Positions 51,786 to 62,024 of a stretch of 64,000 nt of DNA are shown piece by piece. The translations under genes and the position numbers were made by a program. How positions within the stretch are numbered: the first letter of the stretch is position 1; each line of letters opens with the position of its first letter. Source of the DNA: Prorocentrum cordatum (lineage: Eukaryota; Sar; Dinophyceae; Prorocentrales; Prorocentraceae); NCBI GenBank assembly GCA_963575745.1, contig CAUYUJ010000845.1:41176-105175 (forward strand), written 5' to 3'. Below the pieces are notes generated by a model. That model saw nothing but the letters and a program-made list of their open reading frames with translations. It was not told the origin of the DNA and searched no databases.

Positions 51786-51935
51786 AGTGGGCCAAAGCCT
51801 TTTGGAGGTCTCTGTGGGTCTCTTGGGAGGCATCTCGGGGGCCTCTTGGAGTCCTCTTTGGGGCCTCCTGCGGACCTATGTGGGACCTCCAGGGGCCTGT
51901 TTGGTGCCTCTTGCGGGCCTTGAGCGAGTCTCTTG
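51786..51935. repeat. CTTGGGGCC-family array
   Basis: GGTCTCTGTGGGTCTCTTGGG, CTCTTGGAG and CTTGCGGGCC units. Confidence 0.5.
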
Positions 51936-52109
51936 GGCCATCCTTGGGTGCAGCGACCTACATACCCCTTCGAGTCCTCCTTACCAGGCCGCTTCTGGGG
52001 CCGTCCTGGTGGTGTCCTGGGCCCCTTGAGGTCGTTTGAGGGCGATGTTTTTTCTCAGCCATCCTGTAGTGTTGGGTCCTCGTTTTGAAGAGACGGTCCC
52101 CGCGTCCCT

Positions 52110-52172
52110 CTTTCCCCTCCTCCTCCTCCTCCTCCTCCTCCTCCTCCCCCTCCCCCCTCCTCCCGTCATCCG

Positions 52173-52257
<85 letters not shown>

Positions 52258-52375
52258 TCTCATCATTCTCATCAGCATCATCATTATCATCATCGTCATC
52301 GTCATCGTCATTACCGTTATCCTCATCACCATCATCAGCGTCCTCATCATCGCCACCATCATCGCCGTCAGCTTC
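52110..52375. repeat. (TCC)n then (ATC)n microsatellites
   Basis: TCC (52112-52150) then ATC (52168-52375), running directly into the 89-bp array. Confidence 0.95.
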
Positions 52376-52390
52376 GGCACACATCTCACA

Positions 52391-53830
52391 CGTTTCGTGG
52401 CCCCATAGGGAGTTCCACCTAAGGTCCCAGTGGCGCAGTTCGCATGGCGGCGCCGCCCCATTTTGGCACACCACTCACACGTTTCGTGGCCCCATAGGGA
52501 GCTCCACCCATGGTCCCAGGGGCGCGTTTGCATGGCGGCGCCGGCCCATTTCGGCACACACTTCACACGTTTCGTGGCCTCATGGGGAGCTCCATCTAAG
52601 GTCCCATTGGCGCAGTTCGTATGGCGGCGCCGCCCAATTGCGGCACATCCCTAACACGTTTCGAGGCCCCACAGGGAGCTCCACCTAAGGCCGCACTGGC
52701 GCAGTTCTTGGCACACCCCTCATATGCTTCGTGGCCCCACAGGGAGCTCCACCTGAGGTCCCAGTGGCGCAGTTCGCATGGCGGTGCCGCCCCATTTTGG
52801 CACACCCCTCACACGCTTCGTGGACCCATAGGGAGCTCCACAAAAGGTCCCAGTGGCACAGTTCGCATGCCGGCGCCGACTCATTTCGGCACACCCATCA
52901 CGCGCTTCGTGGCCTCATCGGGAGCTCCACCGAGGGTCCCAGTGGCGCAGTTCGCATGCCGGCGCCGGCCAATTTGTGCACGCCCCTCACAGGTTTCGTG
53001 GCCCCACAGAGAGCTTCGCCTAAGGTCCCAGTGGCGCGTTTTCATGGCGGCGCCGCTCAATTTCGGCACACCACTTCCACGTTTCGTGGCCCCATACAGG
53101 GGGACTCTACATCAGGTCCCATTGGCGCAGTTCGCATGGCGGCGCCGGCCCATTTCGGCACACCCCTCACACGTTTCGTGGCCCCACAGGGGGCTCCACC
53201 TAAGGTCCCACTGGCGCGTTTGCATGGCGGCGCCGCCCCATTTTGGCACCCTCCTCACGCGCTTCGTGGCCCCATAGGGAGCTCCACCTAGGGTTCCTTT
53301 GGCGCAGTTCGCATGGCGGTGCCGCCCCATTTTGGCACACTCCTCACACGTTTCGTGGCCCCACAGTGAGCTCCACCTAGGGTCCCATTGGCGCAGTTCT
53401 CATGGCGGCGCCGCCCCATTTCGGTATACCCCAAACGTTTCCTGGCCCCATAGGGAGTTCCACCTAAGGTCCCAGTGGGGCAGTTCGCATGGCGGCGCCG
53501 GCCCATTTCGGCACACCCCTCACACCTTTCGTGGCCCCAAATGGAGCTCCACCTAGGGTTCCAGTGGCGCAGTCCGCATGCCGGCGCCGCCCAATTTTGG
53601 CACACTCCTCACGCGTATCGTGGCACCACAGGGAGCTCCATCTAAGGTCCCGTTGGCGCAGTTCGCATGGCGGCGCCGGCCCATTTCGGCACACCCCTCA
53701 CGTTTCGTGGACCCATACAGGGGGGCTCTACATCAGGCCCCAGTAGCAGCGCCCGCATGCCGGCCCCGCCCCATTTCGGCACACTCTCCACGCGCTTCGT
53801 GGCCCCATAAGGAGATCCACCGAAGGCGAT
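52391..53830. repeat. 89-bp minisatellite, about 17 copies
   Basis: Starts of CGTTTCGTGGCCCC (or variant) fall at 52391, 52480, 52568, 52657, 52725, 52814, 52903, 52992, 53080, 53172, 53260, 53349, 53436, 53525, 53614, 53701 and 53793. Spacing is 87-92 bp with one 68-bp deletion unit. Each unit carries GGGAGCTCCACC, GCATGGCGGCGCCG and CATTTTGGCACAC or CATTTCGGCACAC. Since 89 is not a multiple of 3, frames cycle between copies, which explains the many overlapping ORFs. Confidence 0.95.
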
Positions 53831-53884
53831 ATTAACAGCGGCGGTATTCACCACTACATATGGCTTGGTCCTTCGCCAGGCCAT
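53821..53884 (-). CDS. Candidate first exon (minus strand), unknown protein
   Basis: On the minus strand, a C-run tract and CAAACAG stand three bases before ATG (53884-53882), context AAAATGGC. The frame reads MAWRRTKPYVVVNTAAVNI then AF and reaches a GT (53820-53819) at the edge of the 89-bp array, which would lie in the first intron. It starts about 600 bp after the stop of the minus-strand exon at 54487-54628. No domain is recognised. Confidence 0.38.
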
Positions 53885-53907
53885 TTTCTGTTTGGGGGGG
53901 GGGCGGA
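53885..53907 (-). promoter_or_regulatory. Probable trans-splice acceptor for the minus-strand start exon
   Basis: On the minus strand this reads as a C homopolymer then AAACAG and AAA before the ATG, the same arrangement as at the major gene. Confidence 0.35.
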
Positions 53908-53999
53908 ATGGGCTAGTGTCTTCAGCAGTCGAGGATGCTGACGTAATCTGTTTGCAAGCTAGGGTCCACATCGGTAAAATTTGTCATCGAATGTGTAAG

Positions 54000-54225
54000 C
54001 TATGTGGTGCAGTCTAGGCGATGTGGTCTACATGCAGATGCTGAAGTGCAAGGTTTGCGATGTAAGCTATCTAGTGCATGGTCTGCGGGTCAAGCCATGT
54101 GGTGCGAGCTATGTGCAAGCTATGCGGTGCAAGTTATGTTGTGCAAGCATTATGGTGCAAGCTATGTGGCGCAAGCTCTGCTGTGCAAGCTCCGCGGTGC
54201 AAGCTGCTCGGTGCAAGCCAACCAG
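54000..54225. repeat. 17-bp TGTGGTGCAAGCTA-family array
   Basis: ATGTGGTGCAAGCTATG-like units, about 13 copies, between the two minus-strand exons. Bases 54226-54486 are unique with no supported plus-strand gene. Confidence 0.7.
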
Positions 54226-54486
54226 CGGGAGGAGCCCCCGAGGCGACCACGGGCGGATACTGGCCGAACGCCCGGTACATCCAACAAGCGCGCAGCGCGC
54301 CCTCAAGGCGCCTACGGCCTGGCACCAGCCATCACCCTCGCACACCCATCTAATTGCTTGGCATCAACGGGAAGAAGACATAGTTGCAAGCACCTGTTTG
54401 GGGAGCGAGCGCCCGCTGGGCTTTTCGATGATTCTAGCTTCGTGGGGCAACCCCCGTGGCCTCCAACATGGCCCACAGGGCCCCCT

Positions 54487-54628
54487 TTAGCCGCAGCCCG
54501 CGGGATCATCTGATGGCATATTCCAAGTCTGAATAGCGAACCGCTCGCGGATGCGGGCCCGGATGTACCTGACGACCTTCCACTTCGTGCCCAGCGGTAC
54601 GGTGGCGGGTTTGAAGGTGAAGGTGCAT
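54487..54628 (-). CDS. Terminal exon (minus strand), unknown protein
   Basis: On the minus strand an acceptor (CTAAAATCCTCAG) opens, after one phase base, the frame CTFTFKPATVPLGTKWKVVR, YIRARIRERFAIQTWNMPS, DDPAGCG, ending TAA at 54489-54487. The first 26 codons end almost always in G or C. The mixed hydrophobic/basic composition is convincingly proteinaceous. No family is recognised. A longer minus frame overlapping it (54312-54782) is lower complexity and judged a shadow. Confidence 0.5.
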
Positions 54629-54649
54629 CTGAGGATTTTAGTATGCTGT

Positions 54650-54938
54650 CGCTGACGATCACGATAACGATGATGAGGTACTTGACGATAATACCACTGG
54701 TGACGACGAGGATGATGATGACGTGGATGATGCTGCTGATGATGATGGTGATGATGAGGATGATGCTCAAGATGATGCTCAAGATGATGCTGATGGCAAT
54801 TATAAAGATTCGGATGGCGGTGATGCTGATGCCTGATGCTGATGATGTTGATGCTGACGGTGATGAGGGATGCTGATGGTGGTGATGATGATGCGGATGA
54901 TGATGATGCCGCTGATGATGATGATGATGATGGCGATG

Positions 54939-54986
<48 letters not shown>

Positions 54987-55372
54987 TTGATGCTGATGAT
55001 GATCATGATGATGCTGCTGATGATGATGACGACTTTTGACGGATGAAAATGATCGTGATGAGGATGCTGCTATTGATGCTGATTCTGATGATGGTAATGA
55101 TGATGCTGCTGATAATGATAATGATGATGCTTCTGCTGCTGATGATGATGATCACGATGCTGATGATGATGGTGATGTTGATGATCATGCTGATCATGAT
55201 GATGATGATGATGATGATGATGGTGCTGATTCTGACCACGGCGATGACCATGACGACGATGGTGATGATGATGATGACACTTATGATGATGCTGATCATG
55301 ATGATGATGAGGAGGAGGAGGAGGAGTAAGACGATGATGATGATGGTGATGATGGTTGATGAAGGTGATACA

Positions 55373-55425
<53 letters not shown>

Positions 55426-55740
55426 CGATGCTGCTGATGATCGTGATGATGAAGCCGAACATGGTGATGATGGCGATGTTGATGGTGATGATGATGGTGA
55501 TGCTGATGACGATGGCGATGATCCTGATGATATAGATGATGATTAGACTGATTGCTGGTGACGCTTATGCTGATGCTGATGATGGTGGTGTTGATGATGA
55601 TGATGCTGATGATGATGACGAGGTTGATGAGGCTGATGCTGAATATGATGATGATGCTGCTGATGATGATGATGATGATGACCATGATGATGAGGGTGAC
55701 CGTGATGAGGAGGATGCTGTTGATGGTTGTGTTGATTCTG
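54650..55740. repeat. (GAT)n microsatellite with GCT/GAC/GGT variants
   Basis: About 1.1 kb of GAT-type triplets. Confidence 0.95.
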
Positions 55741-55833
55741 TTCGTAGTTCAGCGGTCAATCCCATATGCTGCTCCTCGTCCTCCTCCTCCTCCTCCTCCT
55801 CTTCCTCCTCCGTCTCTCTCCTCCTCCTTTCAG

Positions 55834-56045
55834 CCGCAGCCTTGCGTAACGATGAGTCATGTCGCAAGATCCGTTCGGAGGCTGGTGACGCTCCTCACCA
55901 TTCCATGCTTGAGCTCCCCAAGGGGAGAATAGTCAGAACGCGCAGACTCGTGCGCACCGCGCTATTGCTCTTCGCCGCACACCTCCCCTCATCTTTCACT
56001 TCGCATCCGTCTTCCTTCTCCTTGTCCTCGCCCTGGTCATTCTGA
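55834..56045 (+). CDS. Candidate exon, unknown protein
   Basis: A TCC microsatellite ends in a near-ideal acceptor (CTCTCTCCTCCTCCTTTCAG). The frame reads AALRNDESCRKIRSEAGDA, PHHSMLELPKGRIVRTRRL, VRTALLLFAAHLPSSFTS and reaches TGA 56043-56045. Possible donors lie at ATA before GTCAGA (about 55930) and CTC before GTGCGC (about 55949), so the last part may be intronic. No domain is recognised. Confidence 0.42.
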
Positions 56046-56281
56046 CGTGGCCTCCTTGTCCTGTTCGTCGTCCTCTTTCTCCCGCCAACGTCATCCTCTT
56101 CTCCCGATTTCTCCTGCGCCTCCTTTTGCCCGCATTCTTCTCGACATCCTCTTTTGCTCTGGGTCGTCCTCCTCTTTCTCCTGAATCGCCGTCCTCCTCA
56201 CTGGCGCTCCCTCGTAGCATTGGAGCCCTAAGCCTATAAAAGCGCCAGTCGTCCCACAGCGCCGACAGCACCAGAGCTCGC

Positions 56282-56695
56282 ATGCAGAGAGCCCCTCAGA
56301 CCCTCCAGTCCGCGGGCTCAGAGGCGGCCTCCCAGTGGCCCGATCCTCACGGCCCGGGCAAGGCTCTCAGAGGACCTGGGCAGTCTCCACCTCAGAGGAT
56401 CCCCCCCCCCGCGAAAGCCGTGAGCGCAGGACGAGAAACGGAGCAAGCTGTCATGGCGCCGCGTCCCTCGGCTGCGAGAGGAGAGGAGGATCGGCGTCAC
56501 CCCAACATACTGATACTATGTGTGGGTCGCCCCCCAAGGGGCGACGCGCGCACCGATAAGTCTTATAGTGTATGCTTTGTGGCGGGCGCCTTCTGGCCAC
56601 ACCGGTCGGGAAGCGATGGACTACCTTACGTATGGGTATACTCTATGTTCGGATCGGACGCGCCCCTCCAAGTAGGACATACAGTTCCCGGATAG
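56282..56695 (+). CDS. ATG-initiated 137-codon ORF, doubtful
   Basis: The frame begins MQRAPQTLQSAGSEAASQW and ends SMFGSDAPLQVGHTVPG at TAG. The N-terminal half is GC3-biased; the second half (HPNILILCVGRPPRGDAR, YVWVYSMFG) is not and spans a GTCGCCCC/GGGGCGAC hairpin (56526-56545). It could be an exon at its start only. Confidence 0.25.
   Translation: MQRAPQTLQSAGSEAASQWPDPHGPGKALRGPGQSPPQRIPPPAKAVSAGRETEQAVMAPRPSAARGEEDRRHPNILILCVGRPPRGDARTDKSYSVCFVAGAFWPHRSGSDGLPYVWVYSMFGSDAPLQVGHTVPG
56526..56545. other. Perfect 8-bp hairpin
   Basis: GTCGCCCC, CCAA loop, GGGGCGAC. Function unknown. Confidence 0.5.
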
Positions 56696-56699
56696 ATCT

Positions 56700-57300
56700 C
56701 TGAGAGCTAAGAGGGTATCATTCTGGAAGCCGGCAGCGCAGGGTAGTCCGGCAACTTTTTCTCGCGCCGCTCAAGGATCCCCGCAGCGCCCCTGCTTGAG
56801 TTCGCAGCGCGTCCTGGCAAGCATTTTCCTACTCGTTCCCAACACGTGTGCTGGAAGCCTTTCCGCAGCTCCTTCGAAGCTCCTTGGAAGCTCCTGCGAA
56901 GCTCTTGTCTCACGCTTGCAAGCTCTCCAGACATCCTTTCAAGGGTCCTCGCAAGCGTTTCCCAGAGGCGCTTTGGATTACCCTGCTATCCGGGTTCTGG
57001 CCGCTACACGCCCTAGCCCAGCCATGCGACGTTTTTTTTTTTTTTTTTTTTTTTTCTCCAATACGGGCCCCCTGGAGGTCCCGACCCGTTCCCCAGGACC
57101 AGTTTTTCATCCTGAGTCGTTTTTTGACGGTCCCGAGTCCCGGCGAGGGCCCGGCCATCAACTTCCCGCCCTTATTTTTGTATCGACGCGATCATGTCTG
57201 GGAGTCTGTCTCTTTGCGTCCCCGAGGAGGGACTGGGCAGCGAGTGGACTGCGAGAGAGCCCGCCTTCCTGTAGGGCGAGGAGAGAAGCAGATTGCGCGC
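56700..57300. other. No supported gene; degenerate AAGCTCCTTGG repeats and a poly(T) run
   Basis: GAAGCTCCTTGGAAGCTCC units fall at 56860-56960, and a T-run of about 25 at 57031-57056. Frames over these are repeat-driven. Confidence 0.4.
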
Positions 57301-57449
57301 AGGACGAGGAGGAGGAGGAGGAAGAGGAGGAGGAGGAGGAGGAAGAGGAGGGTGAGGAGGAGGAGGAGGAGGAGGAGGAGGAGGAGGAGGGGGGAAGGGT
57401 GGGAGCAGAAGTGGAAGAGGTAGTGGGGAAGAGGAGGAGAAGGAGGAGG

Positions 57450-57511
<62 letters not shown>

Positions 57512-58015
57512 GTGATGGTGATGGTGATGATGATGATGCTGATGCTGATGCTGCTGATGATGATGCTGATGATGGTCATGATGATGATGACGATGATGTT
57601 GACGATGATGATGGTTATGATGATGATGATGACGAGGAGGAGGATGATGCTGATGATGATGATGATGATGACGACGGCGACGATGACGATGATGAGGAAG
57701 AAGAAGAATAATAATAATAATCAGAAGAATAAGCATAATAATAATACCAATACTAATAATATTAATAACAAGAAGACTAATAAGAAAACTAATACGAATG
57801 ATGATAATAAGAATACGAATAATAATAAGAATAATAATAATAATCATACTAATAATAAGAACAATAATAATAATAAGAATACGAATAAGACGAATCATAC
57901 TAATACTAATAATAATAAGAAGAAGACGAATAATACTAAGAAGAAGAAGACTAACAACAAGAATAATAATAATAACAAGAAGAGGAGGAGGAGGAGGAGG
58001 AGGAGGAGGAGGAGG
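57300..58015. repeat. Consecutive (GGA)n, (GAT)n, (AAT/AAG)n, (GGA)n blocks
   Basis: GGA to 57450, GAT to 57690, AATAATAAG-type triplets to 57980, then GGA to 58015, with no unique sequence between blocks. Confidence 0.95.
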
Positions 58016-58133
58016 CCTTGGACTTGTTGCACCCCCCCCCCGCTGGGAACCCGAATGCAGCGGAGAGCCAACCTCCGCAGCCACCGTGGCTCGAGCTGGC
58101 GATTCTGTTGTTCGAGCACGCTCCCACTTCCGA

Positions 58134-58250
58134 GCGAACCTCTGTGGTGCGTGCGTCGTCGGAGCTGGGAGGAGGAGGAGGAGGAGGAGGAGGAGGAGGA
58201 GGAGGAGGAAGGAGGAGGAGGAGGAGGAGGAGGAGGAGGAAGGAGGAGGA

Positions 58251-58284
<34 letters not shown>

Positions 58285-58625
58285 AGGAGGAGGGAGGAGG
58301 GAGGAGGAGGAGGAGGAGGAGGAGGAGGAGGAGAGGAGGAGGAGGAGGAGGAGAGGAGGAGGAGGAGGAGGAGGAGGAGAGGAGGAAGGAGAAGAGGAGG
58401 AGGAGAGGAGGAGGAGGAGGAGGAGGAGGAGCGGGAGGAGGAGGAGGAGGAAGAGGAAGAGGAGGAGGAGGGAGGAGGAGGAGATAGGAGGGGGAAGGAG
58501 GAGGAGGAGGAGTAGGAGGAGGAGGAGGAGGAGGAGGGGGAGGAGGACCCCCTCCCCCTCCAACTTGTGGTGCGTGCGTCGTCGCAGCGAACCTCTGTGG
58601 TGCGTGCGTGGTCAGAGCCGGGATG
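58134..58625. repeat. (GGA)n array between direct repeats
   Basis: GCGAACCTCTGTGGTGCGTG occurs at about 58134 and 58582, bracketing a GGA array (58168-58547). 58539-58572 is identical in inverted form to 60048-60081. Confidence 0.75.
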
Positions 58626-58679
58626 GATGCGGACGCTGCGATGAAATGGGTGATCGCGCGCGTCTCTCTGTCACCGCAG

Positions 58680-59615
58680 GGCACTGGATGATCCTGCCGA
58701 GTACCTCCAGGAGCGCAGCGTACCTATCACGGACCTGGATCCTTGGGTGGACGCTCGGCGCAACGGTGAAGATTGCCTGATGTAAGTTCCGAGAAGCAGC
58801 GCAACACGAGTCGAGTGGAACCGTGGAAGCCTTCGGGCACCTATCAGGAACGTGCCGGAACCTGTGCTTACATCAGCGCGTGGGGGAGGATGTCCTTGGC
58901 GACTACGATGCATTCGCGCTCGGTGCATGAAGGAAGCGGAATGGGGGCACGTCGCGGAAGCCGCGAAACCCTCGAGAAGCCTACGGCAGACCGCCGAAAA
59001 CCGCTCCTGAGGAGGAGGAGGAGGAGGAGGAGGAGGAGGAGGAGGAGGTGCCGAGCAGGAGCTGCGCTGCACCGTTGGCTCACGTGATAGCATGAAGTTC
59101 AAGGCGGGGGGGGGCCACCGCCCCGCCCAGGGTCCCGCGGCCCCACGCCCGCCGGGCCCTCGCGGAGTGGTACACTATATTCATTTCTAATTCCTCGGAA
59201 GTTCGCTGTTTTTTTTGAGGGCCAAGATCCTTTCATTTCTAATTGTTCTATCCTGGGCCTCTTCCTGGCCACTAGGGGTCCAGGAACAATTAGAAATGAG
59301 CACAGAAATGAGCACAACTAGAAATCAACGACGTGTATGTGTTTGTGTTTTCAAGAGGGGGTCTGGTCGATGGCGGCCAGCACCGCTGCGCGGCAGGGAT
59401 GACAACGTGCTCTGACAGGGCGCGCGGACAGCGCCGAACGATGCACAGCTTCCCCCTGTGCGCAGGGGGGTTCAGTGCAAGCAAGGGGTGCCTCCGAGAC
59501 CGCACGGGCCACGCCCAGGGCCGGTGCTGCTCGTGGCCAGACGGTGCCACCAGCGACAAGTTTGGCCTCACGGGGGGGCAGATCTGGGCGCCGCCCTTGT
59601 ACACCTCGGACCGAG
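58680..59615 (+). CDS. Two candidate exons of one gene; second is Cys-rich
   Basis: Exon 58680-58781 follows CGTCTCTCTGTCACCGCAG and ends at GAT before GTAAGT, a consensus donor. It reads ALDDPAEYLQERSVPITDL then DPWVDARRNGEDCL plus two bases. Exon 59356-59615 follows GTTTGTGTTTTCAAG and ends ACCGAG before GTATAAG. It reads GGLVDGGQHRCAAGMTTC, SDRARGQRRTMHSFPLCA, GGFSASKGCLRDRTGHAQ, GRCCSWPDGATSDKFGLT, GGQIWAPPLYTSDR. If the second exon begins at 59356 the split codon is restored (Ile), so the phases fit. Six cysteines in 70 residues suggest a disulfide or metal site. The intervening sequence includes a GGA array (59009-59048) and a palindrome. No family is recognised. Confidence 0.45.
59234..59302. 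repeat. Palindrome around TCATTTCTAATTGTTC
   Basis: TTTCATTTCTAATTGTTC (about 59234) pairs with GAACAATTAGAAATGA (59284-59299), and CCTGG/CCAGG extend the stem with a bulge. ATTTCTAATT is also present at about 59182. Confidence 0.5.
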
Positions 59616-60085
59616 GTATAAGTTCGAGGTCGGTTCGGGGAGGGCGCCCTCGTGTTCTTCATGCTTGTCGGATGTCCTCGTGCGCTCCGAGGAGGGTACC
59701 CTTGGATGTTCCTGTGTGGTTTGTCCAACGGAGGGTCTCTCATGTTCTCGAGGGGTGTTCTTTTCGGCCCCAGTCCGACTGAGTGTCTCGGGGGCGCGGA
59801 GGCCGACGGTCTCCCTTCCCACCCACGGCGGGCTTTTCGGGCTGCCCAGAACAGCCCAAGACCCTCCGCGCAACCTTCAAAAACATGGGTCGAAACAGAG
59901 AACATAATAGAGAACAAAAGCAAGAAACAGCCCAAGCCCTTCCCAGTGAGTGATCCTCCGCTCGCATCGGCGATCCTCCCAGCTGCCGGCAGCTGGCAGG
60001 CAGGGGGGCGAAGGCCAGAAGCTGATGGGCCTGTTTTCCACCACCACCACCACAAGTTGGAGGGGGAGGGGGTCCTCCTCCTCCT
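59616..60085 (+). mobile_element. Dispersed repeat copy B (matches 11664-12135)
   Basis: See 11664-12230. This copy begins at the GT donor of the exon ending 59615 and runs into a TCC array at 60070. Confidence 0.5.
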
Positions 60086-60205
60086 CCTCCTCCTCCTCCT
60101 CCTCCTCCTCCTCCTCCTCTTCCCCTCCTCCTCCTCCTCCTCCCCCTCCTCCTCCTCCTCCTCCTCCTCCTCCTCCTCCTCCTCCTCCTCCTCCTCGTCC
60201 CCCTC
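60070..60205. repeat. (TCC)n microsatellite
   Basis: About 130 bp of TCC. A possible short terminal exon after TGAGCAG (60258-60317, ANHPCTYHVGHSSGASASC) is open, but a second frame there is equally good. Confidence 0.9.
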
Positions 60206-60499
60206 GATCGCCGGCGCTCGGCCCTCGCTCAGCGGCAGAGGGCGGGGGGGTGAGCAGGCCAACCATCCGTGCACGTACCACGTGGGGCACTCCTCGGGTG
60301 CATCTGCGAGTTGTTGAGGCTCTTTTCTGGTTCGCCTGCTCCTCTTCCTCCTCCTCGCCCACCCCCCCCTGAAGGGGGAGGGAAGGGGGGGGGGGAGGAA
60401 GGAGGAGGAGAGGAGGGAGGGGAAGGAGGGATGGGATGGTAGGAGAGCTGAGGGAGGGGAGGGGGGGGGCATGGGAGGGGTTGGGAAGGGGAGCCGAGG

Positions 60500-60675
60500 G
60501 GAGGGAGGAGGAGGAGGAGGAGGAGGAGGAGAGAGGAGAAGGAGAGGGGGAGGAGGCAGAGGAGGAGGATGAGGAGGAGGGGGAGGAGGCGGAAGAGGAG
60601 GAGGAGAAGGATAAGGAGGAGGAGGAGGAGGATAAGGAGGAGGAGGAGGAACAATAGACATATTCAGAACAATCG

Positions 60676-60769
<94 letters not shown>

Positions 60770-61316
60770 GACTACGACTACGACTACTACTACTGCTACT
60801 ACTACTACTACTACTACTACTATACCACTACTACTCCGACGACGACGACGATGGCGATGACGCCGACGACGACTGACTCTACTGCTACTTACTATGCTAT
60901 GCTACTGCTATGCTGCTACTGCTATTACTGCTTACTACTACTACTAACTGCACGCATACCTAATACTCTACTACTACGCTACTACTACTATACTGCTACT
61001 ACTACTACTTCTACTTACTATGCTACTACTACTATAATACTACTACTACTACTAATTACTACTACTACTACTACTACTACTACTATACTACTACTACTAC
61101 GACTGCTACAGTTACTGCTACTGCTACTACTACTGCTGCTACTACTAGCTACTACTACTGCTACTACTACTACTACTACTACTGCTACTACTGCTACTAT
61201 TACTACTACTACTACTACTGCTGCACTTACTGCCACTGCTACTACTACTGCTACTGCTGCTACTACTACTACTACTACTACTACGACTACTACGACTACT
61301 ACGACTTCTGCTGCTG

Positions 61317-61353
<37 letters not shown>

Positions 61354-61475
61354 CACTACCACTACCACTACCACTACCACTACGACGACGACGACGACGA
61401 CGATGGCGATGACGACGACGACGACGACTACTACTACTACTAGTTGCTGCTGCTACTACTACTAATAAGAATCGT
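60500..61475. repeat. (GGA)n then (ACT)n microsatellites
   Basis: GGA to 60655, then ACT/ACG triplets to about 61465. Confidence 0.95.
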
Positions 61476-61559
61476 ATTGATAACACGAGTAATAATACGT
61501 CCCACAATACAAGTGCGAATGATAGTGATAATACGAATACTAAGAAAAACAAGAAGATA

Positions 61560-61705
61560 ATGAGGAGGAGCAGGAGGAGGAGGACGAGGAAGAGGAGGAA
61601 GTCGAGGAGGAGGAGAAGAAGGAGGAACAGGATGAGGACGAGCAGGAGGAGCAGGAGGAGCAGGAGGAGGAGGAGGAGGAGGAGGAGGAGGAGGAGGAGG
61701 AGGAG
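61560..61705. repeat. (GGA)n microsatellite
   Basis: GGA with AAG and GCA variants. Confidence 0.9.
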
Positions 61706-61975
61706 GAAGGCCTCCTCCGCGCGCGCGGCGCCTCGCAGCCTCGAGCACAGTAATCGGTGCGAGCCGCACCCCGCCCAACCTATCAATCGCCGGGGAACTG
61801 GCCATCGGCAGCCGTCGCCCCGCGGCTGACCGAGGCATCGGCCGTCGGCCCCGCCCCGCAGCCTCCCTGCGGCGCTGTTCACGAGACGGCGAGGCTCCGT
61901 CTGGTTCAGGAAGGGAGGGGGGAGCATGAAGAGGAGGAGGAGGAGGAGGAGGAGGAGGAGGAGGAGGAGGAGTAG
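61706..61975 (+). other. Unique island with an open frame ending in polyglutamate
   Basis: From 61753 a frame RAAPRPTYQSPGNWPSAAV, APRLTEASAVGPAPQPPCG, AVHETARLRLVQEGRGEH continues into a GAG run and TAG. About 70% of codons end in G/C. The antisense frame is also open and no splice sites are clear, so it is not credited as a gene. Confidence 0.2.
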
Positions 61976-62024
61976 GACGAGGATCAGCCGGGAGGGGAGG
62001 AAGGGGGGAGGTGGGGGTGCTGGG

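Noticed and set aside
55996-56283. 95-codon minus ORF rich in Arg/Lys/Glu with an ATG
   Set aside because: Purine-rich degenerate GGA/GAA repeat; no GC3 bias and no splice or leader acceptor.
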